From: Candidatus Bathyarchaeota archaeon
GTDB taxonomy: Archaea > Thermoproteota > Bathyarchaeia > TCS64
Length of the DNA stretch: 5,435 nucleotides
Direction: 5' to 3'
NCBI GenBank assembly: GCA_030691555.1
Contig: JAUYEB010000161.1
Coordinates: 1 to 5,435, forward strand
Each line of letters opens with the position of its first letter. Positions within the stretch are counted from its first letter, which is position 1. The notes beneath the pieces are model-generated. The model was not told the origin of the DNA. It made no database searches and worked only from the letters and a program-made list of their open reading frames with translations. The position numbers and the translations under genes were made by a program. Below, piece by piece: positions 1 through 5,266 of this stretch.

Positions 1-126
1 GAGGTGAAGGCGTTCGCCGAGTTCTACATGGTGAACGGCGAGACGCTGGTTCACGAGGTCGGGTACACGCCGCTCGCCGCGCAGGTCTACGTCGACAACC
101 AGTCAACGATTGTTAACGCCCCGTGA
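1..126 (+). CDS. pstS: Phosphate-binding protein PstS, C-terminal fragment
   Basis: The frame is open from base 1 and ends at TGA 124-126, giving the last 41 residues of a protein that begins outside the window. The stretch around VGYTPLAAQVY matches the closing segment of PstS-family phosphate-binding proteins, where a GY-x-PL motif precedes the final strand and helix. PstS captures inorganic phosphate outside the membrane and delivers it to the PstC-PstA channel. The call rests mainly on position, since pstC, pstA, pstB and phoU follow on the same strand, and secondarily on this short motif. The N-terminal signal or lipoprotein anchor and the phosphate-binding residues are not visible. GC-rich third positions match the genes downstream. 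Confidence 0.85.
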   Translation, partial: EVKAFAEFYMVNGETLVHEVGYTPLAAQVYVDNQSTIVNAP

Positions 127-134
127 TTTTTATT
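127..134 (+). terminator. T-rich tract after pstS, possible partial terminator
   Basis: Directly after the pstS stop comes a run of seven T in eight bases, unusual in this GC-rich neighbourhood. Archaeal RNA polymerase can stop at U-rich stretches without a hairpin. A leaky stop here would let pstS be made in excess over the membrane and ATPase subunits, as binding-protein genes often are. No stem-loop is evident before it, and the tract is short, so it may simply be an AT-rich spacer. Confidence 0.25.
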
Positions 135-142
135 TGTAAGCC

Positions 143-148
143 GGAGGG
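143..148 (+). promoter_or_regulatory. Ribosome binding site for pstC
   Basis: GGAGGG lies 5 nt before the TTG at 154 and pairs well with the archaeal 16S rRNA 3' end. It decides in favour of the TTG start over the in-frame ATG at 205, which has a GAGAGGG only 1 nt upstream, too close for normal use. Confidence 0.7.
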
Positions 149-153
149 TCTCT

Positions 154-1059
154 TTGAAGCGTGAAGAGGAGAAAAGTAGGAGGGCTCAGAGGCTCAGAGA
201 GGGTATGATCGAGAAGGCGTTGTTCGCTAGCGCCGCCCTCTCCGTGCTGACAACCCTGGGGATACTGGGGCTCTTCCTCTTCGAGGCATACGGCTTCTTC
301 TCGGAGGTCTCCATAGTCGAGTTCCTCACGGGTACGCTCTGGACGCCGCTGTTCGAGCCGCAGCACTTCGGCGTCCTCCCCCTCGTCGCGGGCACCCTGA
401 TGGTGACGGCGATCTCGATCGCAGTCGCAGTGCCGATAGGGTTGCTGACGGCGATCTTCCTCAGCGAGTATGCCTCGGACAGGCTGAGGCGGCTCGTGAA
501 GCCCGTACTCGAGGTCTTGGCAGGGGTCCCAACGGTCGTCTACGGCTACTTCGCCTTGACCTACGTCACGCCCCTACTCCAGCGGGTATTCCCTGAGATG
601 ATCGTATTCAACGCGCTGAGCGCCGGTCTCGTGATGGGCATCATGATTATCCCCATGGTCTCGTCGCTCAGCGAGGACGCCATGATGGCGGTCCCGAACT
701 CCCTCAGGGAGGGGGCGTACGCCCTCGGGAGCCAGAAGCACGAGGTCGCGCTCAGGATAGTCGTCCCCTCGGCGCTCTCAGGTATCATCGCCTCCGTTAT
801 CCTCGCGATAAGCAGGGCGATCGGCGAGACTATGATAGTCAGCATCGCGGCGGGGTCCACCCCCAAGCTCACGCTGAACCCGCTGGAGAGCATCCAGACG
901 ATGACCGGCTACATTAGCCAGATCAGCCTGGGGGAGGCGCCGTTCGGGAGCATCGAGTACAACACCATCTTCGCGGTGGGCCTCACCCTGTTCGTTATGA
1001 TCATCATCATCAACTCCGTCGGCAACTGGCTGACGAATAGGTACTGGAGGAGCTACTGA
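154..1059 (+). CDS. pstC: Phosphate ABC transporter permease PstC
   Basis: This is one of the two membrane subunits of the high-affinity phosphate importer; with PstA it forms the channel for phosphate handed over by PstS. The 301-residue length is normal for the family. A basic cytoplasmic N-terminus (about 1-21) is followed by a membrane helix at roughly 22-45. The permease core begins near residue 73, where GVLPLVAGTL starts a hydrophobic helix pair. The EAA coupling loop that docks on PstB is clear at about 180-215 (VPNSLREGAYALGS, then PSALSGI), followed by AISRAIGET, typical of PstC. A last helix lies at about 269-290. The TTG start is chosen for its Shine-Dalgarno. The gene follows pstS by 27 nt and overlaps pstA by 1 nt. 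PstC rather than PstA is assigned by gene order and the large loop after helix 1. Confidence 0.95.
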   Translation: MKREEEKSRRAQRLREGMIEKALFASAALSVLTTLGILGLFLFEAYGFFSEVSIVEFLTGTLWTPLFEPQHFGVLPLVAGTLMVTAISIAVAVPIGLLTAIFLSEYASDRLRRLVKPVLEVLAGVPTVVYGYFALTYVTPLLQRVFPEMIVFNALSAGLVMGIMIIPMVSSLSEDAMMAVPNSLREGAYALGSQKHEVALRIVVPSALSGIIASVILAISRAIGETMIVSIAAGSTPKLTLNPLESIQTMTGYISQISLGEAPFGSIEYNTIFAVGLTLFVMIIIINSVGNWLTNRYWRSY

Positions 1060-1919
1060 TGGTGGGCAACGAGGGGCTGCGGCATCTGAAGGGGAGGCTG
1101 CTCCTTGCGGCGGGCGTCTTCGCGGTGTCCCTTAGCCTCCTCAGCCTCGTGGCGCTTCTGCTGGACTCGTTCGTGGACGGACTCCCGTACCTCAACTGGG
1201 GCTTCGTCACGAGCTACCCCAGCAGGTTCCCGGACCAGGCGGGGATCCTGCCCGCCCTGTTCGGCACGATCTGGGTCGTGGGGCTCACGGCGCTCTTCTC
1301 CTTCCCCCTGGGCGTCTTCGCGGCTGTGTACCTGGAGGAATACGCACCGAAGAACCGGTTGACCGACCTGATACAGCTCAACATCGCCAACCTGGCGGGG
1401 GTCCCCTCGATAGTCTACGGTCTGTTGGGGCTGGGGCTCTTCGTCCAGTCGCTGGCGATGGGGCGGGTCATCCTGGCGGGGGCCCTGACCATGACTCTCC
1501 TGATCCTGCCGGTGATCATCATCACCTCGCGTGAGGCGATTCGAAGCGTCCCGAAGGAGTATCGTGAGGGTGGGTTCGCCCTTGGGGCGACGCGTTGGCA
1601 GGTCACGAGGCAGATCGTGCTGCCGGAGGCCTTCCCGGGGATACTGACCGGCACCATCCTGGCGTTGTCCAGGGCGATCGGTGAGGCGGCGCCCATGATA
1701 GCCATCGCGGCTTTGGCCTACGTGCGGTTTCTGCCCACGAGCCCACTCGATCGCTTCACCGTGATGCCGATCCAGATCTATAACTGGATCAACATGCCAA
1801 GGGTCGAGTTCCGGGAACTGGCGGCGGCCGGCATCATCATCCTCCTGATTGTTTTGCTGGCGATGAACAGCGTCGCGATCTTCATCAGAAACAAGTATCA
1901 AAAGAGGGCGGTCGGATAG
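1059..1919 (+). CDS. pstA: Phosphate ABC transporter permease PstA
   Basis: This is the second membrane subunit of the phosphate importer and the partner of PstC. It has 286 residues, normal for PstA. Membrane helices are visible at about 12-36, 63-92, 137-156, 192-219 and 255-277, with a further one likely around 104-130. The EAA loop runs from about 164 to 200 (VPKEYREGGFALGATRWQV, then LPEAFPGIL) and is followed by ALSRAIGEAAPM, a PstA hallmark. The ATG overlaps the pstC stop in a TGATG junction. GGAGGA at 1046-1051 sits 7 nt upstream, so the start is well supported and translation is probably coupled to pstC. Its stop directly abuts the proposed pstB start. Confidence 0.95.
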   Translation: MVGNEGLRHLKGRLLLAAGVFAVSLSLLSLVALLLDSFVDGLPYLNWGFVTSYPSRFPDQAGILPALFGTIWVVGLTALFSFPLGVFAAVYLEEYAPKNRLTDLIQLNIANLAGVPSIVYGLLGLGLFVQSLAMGRVILAGALTMTLLILPVIIITSREAIRSVPKEYREGGFALGATRWQVTRQIVLPEAFPGILTGTILALSRAIGEAAPMIAIAALAYVRFLPTSPLDRFTVMPIQIYNWINMPRVEFRELAAAGIIILLIVLLAMNSVAIFIRNKYQKRAVG

Positions 1920-2762
1920 TTGGTTGAGAATATGCTTAGAAGCCGGTCTTCGGATCCTGATATAGGCTCGATGTCTCCAGGGGACCAGGAGCTCAGACTC
2001 CAGAAGATGTACGATAAGATCAGTTTCAGGCACTTTAACCTCTGGTACGGCGAGAAGCAGGCCCTGAAGGACATCAACCTCGATGTAAAGAGCAACATCC
2101 TCACCGCCATCATGGGGCCGTCGGGCTGCGGGAAGAGCAGCCTCCTGCGCAGCATCAACCGGATAAACGACCTCATACCTAGCTGCAGGACGAGCGGGGA
2201 GGTCCTCATCGACGAGGAGAACATCTACGGCGAGGGGGTCGACGTCTACCACCTACGGCGCCGCGTCGGCATGGTGTTCCAGAAGCCGAACCCCTTCCCG
2301 AAGAGCATCTACGAGAACGTCTCGTATGGCCCGAGGATACACGGTGTCGCCGACGGGGCCGAGCTCGACGCCGTAGTCGAGAGGAGCCTCAGGGGCGCGG
2401 CCCTGTGGGACGAGGTGAAGGATAGGCTCAAGGAGAACGCCTACAGCCTCTCGGGCGGCCAGCAGCAGAGGCTCTGCATAGCCAGGGCGTTGTCAATCGA
2501 GCCCGAGGTTATCCTGATGGATGAGCCCTGCAGCGCCCTGGACCCGATAGCGACGTCCAAGATCGAGGCGCTCATGAGGCAGCTCAAGGAGTCCTACACG
2601 GTCGTCCTCGTTACCCACAACCTCCAGCAGGCCGCGAGGGTGAGCGACATGACTGCATTCATGTATATCGGTGAGGTCATAGAGTTCGGGAACACGATGG
2701 ACATCTTCAATGCTCCTCAGAAGGAGCTGACTGAGAAGTATATCACTGGTAAGTTCGGGTGA
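1920..2762 (+). CDS. pstB: Phosphate ABC transporter ATPase PstB
   Basis: This is the cytoplasmic ATPase that powers phosphate import (EC 7.3.2.1). All the nucleotide-binding elements are present: Walker A GPSGCGKSS at residues 66-74, Q-loop glutamine 121 in VFQKPNPFP (a PstB signature), ABC signature LSGGQ at 177-181, Walker B ending DE at 201-202, D-loop SALD at 205-208 and the H-loop histidine at 233. The C-terminal IGEVIEFG and YITGKFG segments are typical of PstB. At 280 residues it is longer than the usual ~250 because of about 29 extra N-terminal residues. The start is uncertain. TTG 1920 abuts the pstA stop and has GAGGG at 1904-1908, 11 nt upstream. ATG 1932, 1971 and 2007 are in-frame alternatives without good ribosome sites; 2007 would give a family-length protein. 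The identity is secure. Confidence 0.95.
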   Translation: MVENMLRSRSSDPDIGSMSPGDQELRLQKMYDKISFRHFNLWYGEKQALKDINLDVKSNILTAIMGPSGCGKSSLLRSINRINDLIPSCRTSGEVLIDEENIYGEGVDVYHLRRRVGMVFQKPNPFPKSIYENVSYGPRIHGVADGAELDAVVERSLRGAALWDEVKDRLKENAYSLSGGQQQRLCIARALSIEPEVILMDEPCSALDPIATSKIEALMRQLKESYTVVLVTHNLQQAARVSDMTAFMYIGEVIEFGNTMDIFNAPQKELTEKYITGKFG

Positions 2763-2763
2763 T
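2757..2763 (+). promoter_or_regulatory. Ribosome binding site for phoU overlapping the pstB stop
   Basis: GGGTGAT spans the end of pstB, including its TGA, and ends 4 nt before the TTG at 2768. GGTGAT complements part of the CACCUCC-containing 16S tail. It supports the TTG start, which has no alternative until the ATG at residue 19, and suggests coupled translation with pstB. Confidence 0.5.
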
Positions 2764-2767
2764 TTGA

Positions 2768-3406
2768 TTGGCGAGACCACTGGATCAAGGAATAACGAGG
2801 ATCAAGAGCCTCGTATTGAAGATGGGCAGGCTCACCGAGGACTCGCTGAAGCTGGCGATGGAGGGGTTCGTGAAGAAGGAGGACGTCTCCGTCCAGGTCA
2901 GGGCGTGGTCGAACACCATACTGATCCTCTCGGAGGAGGTCGAGGACAGGGCGACGGAGCTCATCGCCCTCCAGCAGCCCATGGCAGGGGATCTGAGGAC
3001 CCTAAAGGCGTACATAAAGATCGCCTACGACATTGAGAGGTTCAGCAGATACTCCCTCGACATCTCCGATATCATCAACCGGCTGGAGGATTGGCCACCC
3101 TTCCATGGTGATCTTAAGCTGGGTGAGATGGCTGAAAAGACCATCCAGCTCGTATCCCTGTCAATTAAACTCATCCAGGAGATGGATGAGAAGCTCGTCT
3201 TCGAGCTGTCGAGGATCGAGGCGGAGACCGATGAACTCTACCTCTACAACATCAAGATGCTCGCGGATGCGAAGAGGCCCGACCCGAAGACGGTGATCGC
3301 CTACGCATTGACGGTGAGGTACCTCGAGAGGATCGCCGACCATGCGAGCTACATTGCTGAGTCGTTGACGTACGCTGCTACTGGAAAGAGGCTCGTATTA
3401 CGGTAG
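2768..3406 (+). CDS. phoU: Phosphate uptake regulator PhoU
   Basis: PhoU proteins are all-helical and built from two three-helix repeats. In bacteria they damp Pst transport and relay phosphate status to a sensor kinase; in archaea, which often lack that kinase, the role is less clear and may be direct control of PstB. The 212-residue length is normal. Repeat 1 carries LQQPMAGDLRTLKAYIKIAYDIERFSR at about 68-94. Repeat 2 carries IAYALTVRYLERIADHASYIAE at about 177-198. The family's E-x-x-x-D metal-binding motif is intact in repeat 2 (E187, D191), but in repeat 1 the aspartate position is arginine (E90, R94). The gene is last in the pst operon, 5 nt after pstB, starting at TTG. A mildly hydrophobic C-terminus has no anchor. 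Confidence 0.92.
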   Translation: MARPLDQGITRIKSLVLKMGRLTEDSLKLAMEGFVKKEDVSVQVRAWSNTILILSEEVEDRATELIALQQPMAGDLRTLKAYIKIAYDIERFSRYSLDISDIINRLEDWPPFHGDLKLGEMAEKTIQLVSLSIKLIQEMDEKLVFELSRIEAETDELYLYNIKMLADAKRPDPKTVIAYALTVRYLERIADHASYIAESLTYAATGKRLVLR

Positions 3407-3442
3407 TGGGGCTCGGCTCCTCGGCGGGGTAACCCAAGCGTG

Positions 3443-4381
3443 CTAGCCAGTAGGCAGGCAGCTGTTCATCTTCAGCTCTCTTATCCTGTTGCGGAGCGTG
3501 ACCGCGGAGACATCAGATGACTTCGCCAGCTCCTTCTGGGTGATGCCCAGGTTGTGCCGCTTCGCAGATAGGTACAGCGCAGCGGCGGCTATGGCCTTGG
3601 GTCGCTTGCCCTGGATCAGTCCCTTCTCTCTGGCCGCCTTCAATAGCTCGATAGCGGTCTTCTCGACGCTCTGGTCGAAGTTGAGCTTGGTGCTTATCTT
3701 CATGATGTACTTGGTTGGGTCGTCGACGGGCATCTTCAGGGAGAGGCCCGTGACGAGCTCCCTGTAGAACTTGGATAGCGCCAGGGGCTCCAGGTTCGCC
3801 TGCTGGGCCACCTCCTCCAAGGGTCGGGGAAGGTTCATCTCACGGATAACGGATAGGACGGAGGCCGCGACGAAGCACTCGATCGACTTCCCCTTCACGA
3901 GGTTCCTAGCCAGGGCCTTCTTGTATGTGAAGAGGGACTCCTCGTAGATGCTGCTCCCCAGCCTCATCTTCTCGGCTATCTTCTTCATCAGGTTCTGGGC
4001 TATCACGAGGTTCCGGGTCTCCGACTCCGTCGTGCCCGCCATGAGGTTCTGTCGTCGAAGGTGCCTCATCCTTTGCTGCGTAGTCACCGAGAGTGGTTTC
4101 CCGCGCCCGTCTTTCTGGACTGAGAAGTTGGTATACATCAGCTCCCTATTTTTACCGAGCATGGGGGGCCCGGTACGCTCCTTAAGATGCGACTCCTCCA
4201 TGTCGTAGGCGCTCCACTCTCGGCCGGGGTCGAAGGCGTCGCTGTACACGACCAGTCCACAGTTTTTACACACGTTTTCCCCTGTGCTATGGTCGTGAAT
4301 TATGTGGCTAGTATGGCAAATCGGGCACGTGTCCCATACGGTATCTTGACTTACACTATAATCTACATTTATCACCATCAT
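3443..4381 (-). CDS. tfb: Archaeal transcription initiation factor B (TFB)
   Basis: TFB, the homologue of eukaryotic TFIIB, bridges TBP on the TATA box to RNA polymerase and helps set the transcription start. Its 312 residues are normal. The zinc ribbon uses CPIC (19-22) and CKNC (38-41), followed by GLVVYSDAFDPGREWSAYD, close to the family pattern. The B-reader and linker region lies at about 62-112, with KERTGPPM and GKPLS recognisable. Two cyclin-like repeats follow: about 120-210 (core GKSIECFVAASVLSVIRE) and 222-304 (core KRPKAIAAAALYLSAKR, ending in a helix-turn-helix VSAVTLRNRIREL that contacts the BRE). ATG 4381 is followed by a second ATG and a GTG, and no good ribosome site is seen, so the start may shift by a codon or two. 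Many archaea carry several TFBs; whether this is the main one cannot be told. It is convergent with phoU. Confidence 0.95.
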   Translation of the reverse strand: MMVINVDYSVSQDTVWDTCPICHTSHIIHDHSTGENVCKNCGLVVYSDAFDPGREWSAYDMEESHLKERTGPPMLGKNRELMYTNFSVQKDGRGKPLSVTTQQRMRHLRRQNLMAGTTESETRNLVIAQNLMKKIAEKMRLGSSIYEESLFTYKKALARNLVKGKSIECFVAASVLSVIREMNLPRPLEEVAQQANLEPLALSKFYRELVTGLSLKMPVDDPTKYIMKISTKLNFDQSVEKTAIELLKAAREKGLIQGKRPKAIAAAALYLSAKRHNLGITQKELAKSSDVSAVTLRNRIRELKMNSCLPTG

Positions 4382-4410
4382 AATTCAGCTCATGGCCCTT
4401 CGCCGCCCCG

Positions 4411-4418
4411 TTTTTTTT
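4411..4418 (-). other. A8 tract in the probable TFB leader
   Basis: Eight A on the - strand (eight T on the + strand) lie 30-37 nt before the TFB start and are followed by a GC-only decamer. This is the longest homopolymer in the window. If transcription starts upstream near 4466, the leader RNA contains an A8 run next to a GC-rich block. A role in translation control is possible but unproven. Confidence 0.4.
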
Positions 4419-4483
4419 GGGAACTGCGTAATTTCAAGGTCCAGTTTAATTGCGAATACTGTGAAGCAGACTGACCCATCGTT

Positions 4484-4500
4484 GGTAGTTTATATTAGAA
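4484..4500 (-). promoter_or_regulatory. Candidate TATA box for the TFB gene
   Basis: On the - strand this reads TTCTAATATAAACTACC, with an AATATAAA core. A start ~25 nt downstream would fall near 4466 and leave a leader of about 85 nt. A weaker alternative, AATTAAAC at 4444-4451 on the - strand, would give a leader of ~40 nt. Both are inferred from base composition and spacing only. Confidence 0.4.
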
Positions 4501-4543
4501 ATTGTTAGGATGCAATCGAAGGCCGCTTAAAGTATTAATGAGT

Positions 4544-4561
4544 GCGGGGATGCGCCCCTGC
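4544..4561 (-). terminator. Short hairpin downstream of the RHH gene
   Basis: Five bases past the stop of the RHH-protein gene, the - strand reads GCAGGGGCGCATCCCCGC. Four G-C pairs close a 5-nt loop, and two more pairs form if one A is bulged. It is followed by AT-rich sequence (CATTAATACTTT) without a real T-run. It may mark the 3' end of that transcript or only stabilise it. Confidence 0.35.
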
Positions 4562-4565
4562 TGGT

Positions 4566-5099
4566 TCAGGTCTCGAACGTGAAGGCCACCGAGTTGTCGC
4601 TGATCTTGTGGTCGAGCTCGATGTTGTGTACAGCCTGGAAGAGGGTCTTGATGTAGCCCGCGAGGAAGTGGCTCCACCTCGAGTCCAGGTTGTGCTGGGT
4701 GACTACGAGGTGTTTGTTGTCGTTGTTCTGGTGGTTGCACCTGAACCAACCGCAGTAGACCCCGTAGTTTCTGTCGATGAACTGGAGGAACTCGTCGATG
4801 GTCTTGCCCTTCCACATGAAGTTGATCAGGTTCTCTTTCTCGCCCTTGGCGGATTCTACGCCGAGGCTGTACGCCTCGTCCTCGCTCATGTTCCTGAGGA
4901 GCTTGGCGAAGCTTGAGTTGGGGAGGTTGATGAAGTTGTATCTGTCGCCCCAGGCGGTGGTCTCGACGTACCTCTGTAGTATCTTGTTTAGGAGTGCGCT
5001 GGCTGAGAGGCTCTCCTTCTCGGCTTCGGCCTCGAGGACATCTAGGCTAGCTCTGTTTATCCTGAATGTCCTCGTTACAGCCTCGGTGCGCCTACCCAT
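4566..5099 (-). CDS. RHH-type DNA-binding protein with C-terminal domain of unknown function
   Basis: The N-terminal ~45 residues fit a ribbon-helix-helix fold. A short basic strand (about 6-14, EAVTRTFRI) is followed by helix 1 (about 17-29) and helix 2 (about 32-45, SASALLNKILQRYVE), the arrangement by which such proteins pair and bind DNA through the strands. Residues 55-110 look mixed helical. The C-terminal domain (about 111-177) holds a Cys/His-rich segment (C116, C121, H123, H130, H136) and ends HFLAGYIKTLFQ...SVAFTF. I do not recognise a named family; similar RHH proteins with this kind of tail seem common in Nitrososphaerota, from memory. ATG 5099 is preceded by GAGGG and GGGAGG repeats and a TATATATA box. 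The gene stands alone on the - strand upstream of TFB. A transcription regulator, perhaps self-regulating, is the likeliest role, by inference. Confidence 0.85.
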   Translation of the reverse strand: MGRRTEAVTRTFRINRASLDVLEAEAEKESLSASALLNKILQRYVETTAWGDRYNFINLPNSSFAKLLRNMSEDEAYSLGVESAKGEKENLINFMWKGKTIDEFLQFIDRNYGVYCGWFRCNHQNNDNKHLVVTQHNLDSRWSHFLAGYIKTLFQAVHNIELDHKISDNSVAFTFET

Positions 5100-5115
5100 C
5101 CTCCCTCTCTCCCTC
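5100..5115 (-). promoter_or_regulatory. Purine-rich ribosome binding region of the RHH gene
   Basis: On the - strand the 16 bases before ATG 5099 read GAGGGAGAGAGGGAGG. The GAGGG at 5111-5115 is 11 nt from the ATG, and the GGGAGG at 5100-5105 touches it. The former, or the central GAGAGGG, is the better-placed Shine-Dalgarno. It supports the chosen ATG, upstream of which there is no competing start nearby. Confidence 0.5.
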
Positions 5116-5157
5116 GGAGGAGTTTATGTCGTCCTTGGAGGTTTGGGGAATGGACAC

Positions 5158-5165
5158 TATATATA
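5158..5165 (-). promoter_or_regulatory. TATA box of the RHH gene
   Basis: TATATATA stands out from the surrounding sequence and lies about 60 nt upstream of ATG 5099. A start site ~26 nt downstream would be near 5135, giving a leader of about 36 nt that contains the purine-rich ribosome site. The core is a perfect palindrome, so direction comes from the gene, not the box. Confidence 0.6.
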
Positions 5166-5172
5166 CGATTCT

Positions 5173-5180
5173 TGTTTCCC
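5173..5180 (-). repeat. GGGAAACA motif, - strand copy
   Basis: On the - strand this reads GGGAAACA, 7 bp upstream of the TATATATA box of the RHH gene. An identical 8-mer in the opposite orientation lies at 5220-5227. The paired sites resemble operator half-sites or activator elements for outward-facing promoters. Exact identity over 8 bp within about 60 bp can occur by chance a few percent of the time. Confidence 0.45.
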
Positions 5181-5212
5181 TCGGGGGTCACTCGAATCCT
5201 AATTTTTCTAGG

Positions 5213-5226
5213 GTTTTCCGGGAAAC
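5213..5226. repeat. Imperfect 14-bp palindrome overlapping the + TATA region
   Basis: GTTTTCCGGGAAAC is a palindrome except at one symmetrical T-G position. Its right half is the + strand copy of the GGGAAACA motif. It directly precedes the TATAAATT sequence, where a bound repressor would block TFB or TBP. Dimeric RHH proteins favour such sites, but no binding is shown. Confidence 0.4.
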
Positions 5227-5234
5227 ATATAAAT
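5220..5234 (+). promoter_or_regulatory. GGGAAACA motif and TATA-like box facing right
   Basis: GGGAAACATATAAAT combines a purine-rich BRE-like element with a TATA-like box. A start ~26 nt downstream would be near 5256, about 11 nt before an ATG at 5267. It could serve a nearly leaderless + strand gene or a short RNA. If the DNA to the right instead encodes a - strand gene, the box may be only AT-rich intergenic sequence. Confidence 0.4.
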
Positions 5235-5266
5235 TAATTTTCTTGAAAATACCAGTCGGCGGCTCT

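Noticed and set aside
1053..2252. Long - strand open frame of 399 codons opposite pstA and the start of pstB
   Set aside because: It lies antisense to two certain ABC transporter genes, and its Asp/Arg/Gln-rich, low-complexity translation is typical of a GC-rich shadow frame.
3407..3480. Possible tRNA or other structured RNA between phoU and TFB
   Set aside because: No cloverleaf, T-loop motif or extended stem was found, and most of the stretch is the coding 3' end of TFB.
4401..4418. GC block followed by T8 on the + strand as an intrinsic terminator
   Set aside because: The GC block does not form a self-complementary stem, and no + strand transcript is expected to arrive here.
4390..4479. 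29-codon upstream reading frame on the - strand ahead of TFB
   Set aside because: Its ATG lies only about 10-15 nt from the TATA-like box, upstream of the predicted start near 4466, so it would not be transcribed; its codon use and sequence are unremarkable.
4542..4916. + strand frame of 124 codons rich in Val, Glu and Leu
   Set aside because: The hydrophobic and acidic repeats are the complement of the RHH gene codons; there is no ribosome site.
4777..5202. + strand open frame of 141 codons opposite the RHH gene and its promoter
   Set aside because: It is antisense to a gene with a recognisable RHH fold and ribosome site, and it runs through the TATA region; no fold or start signal supports it.
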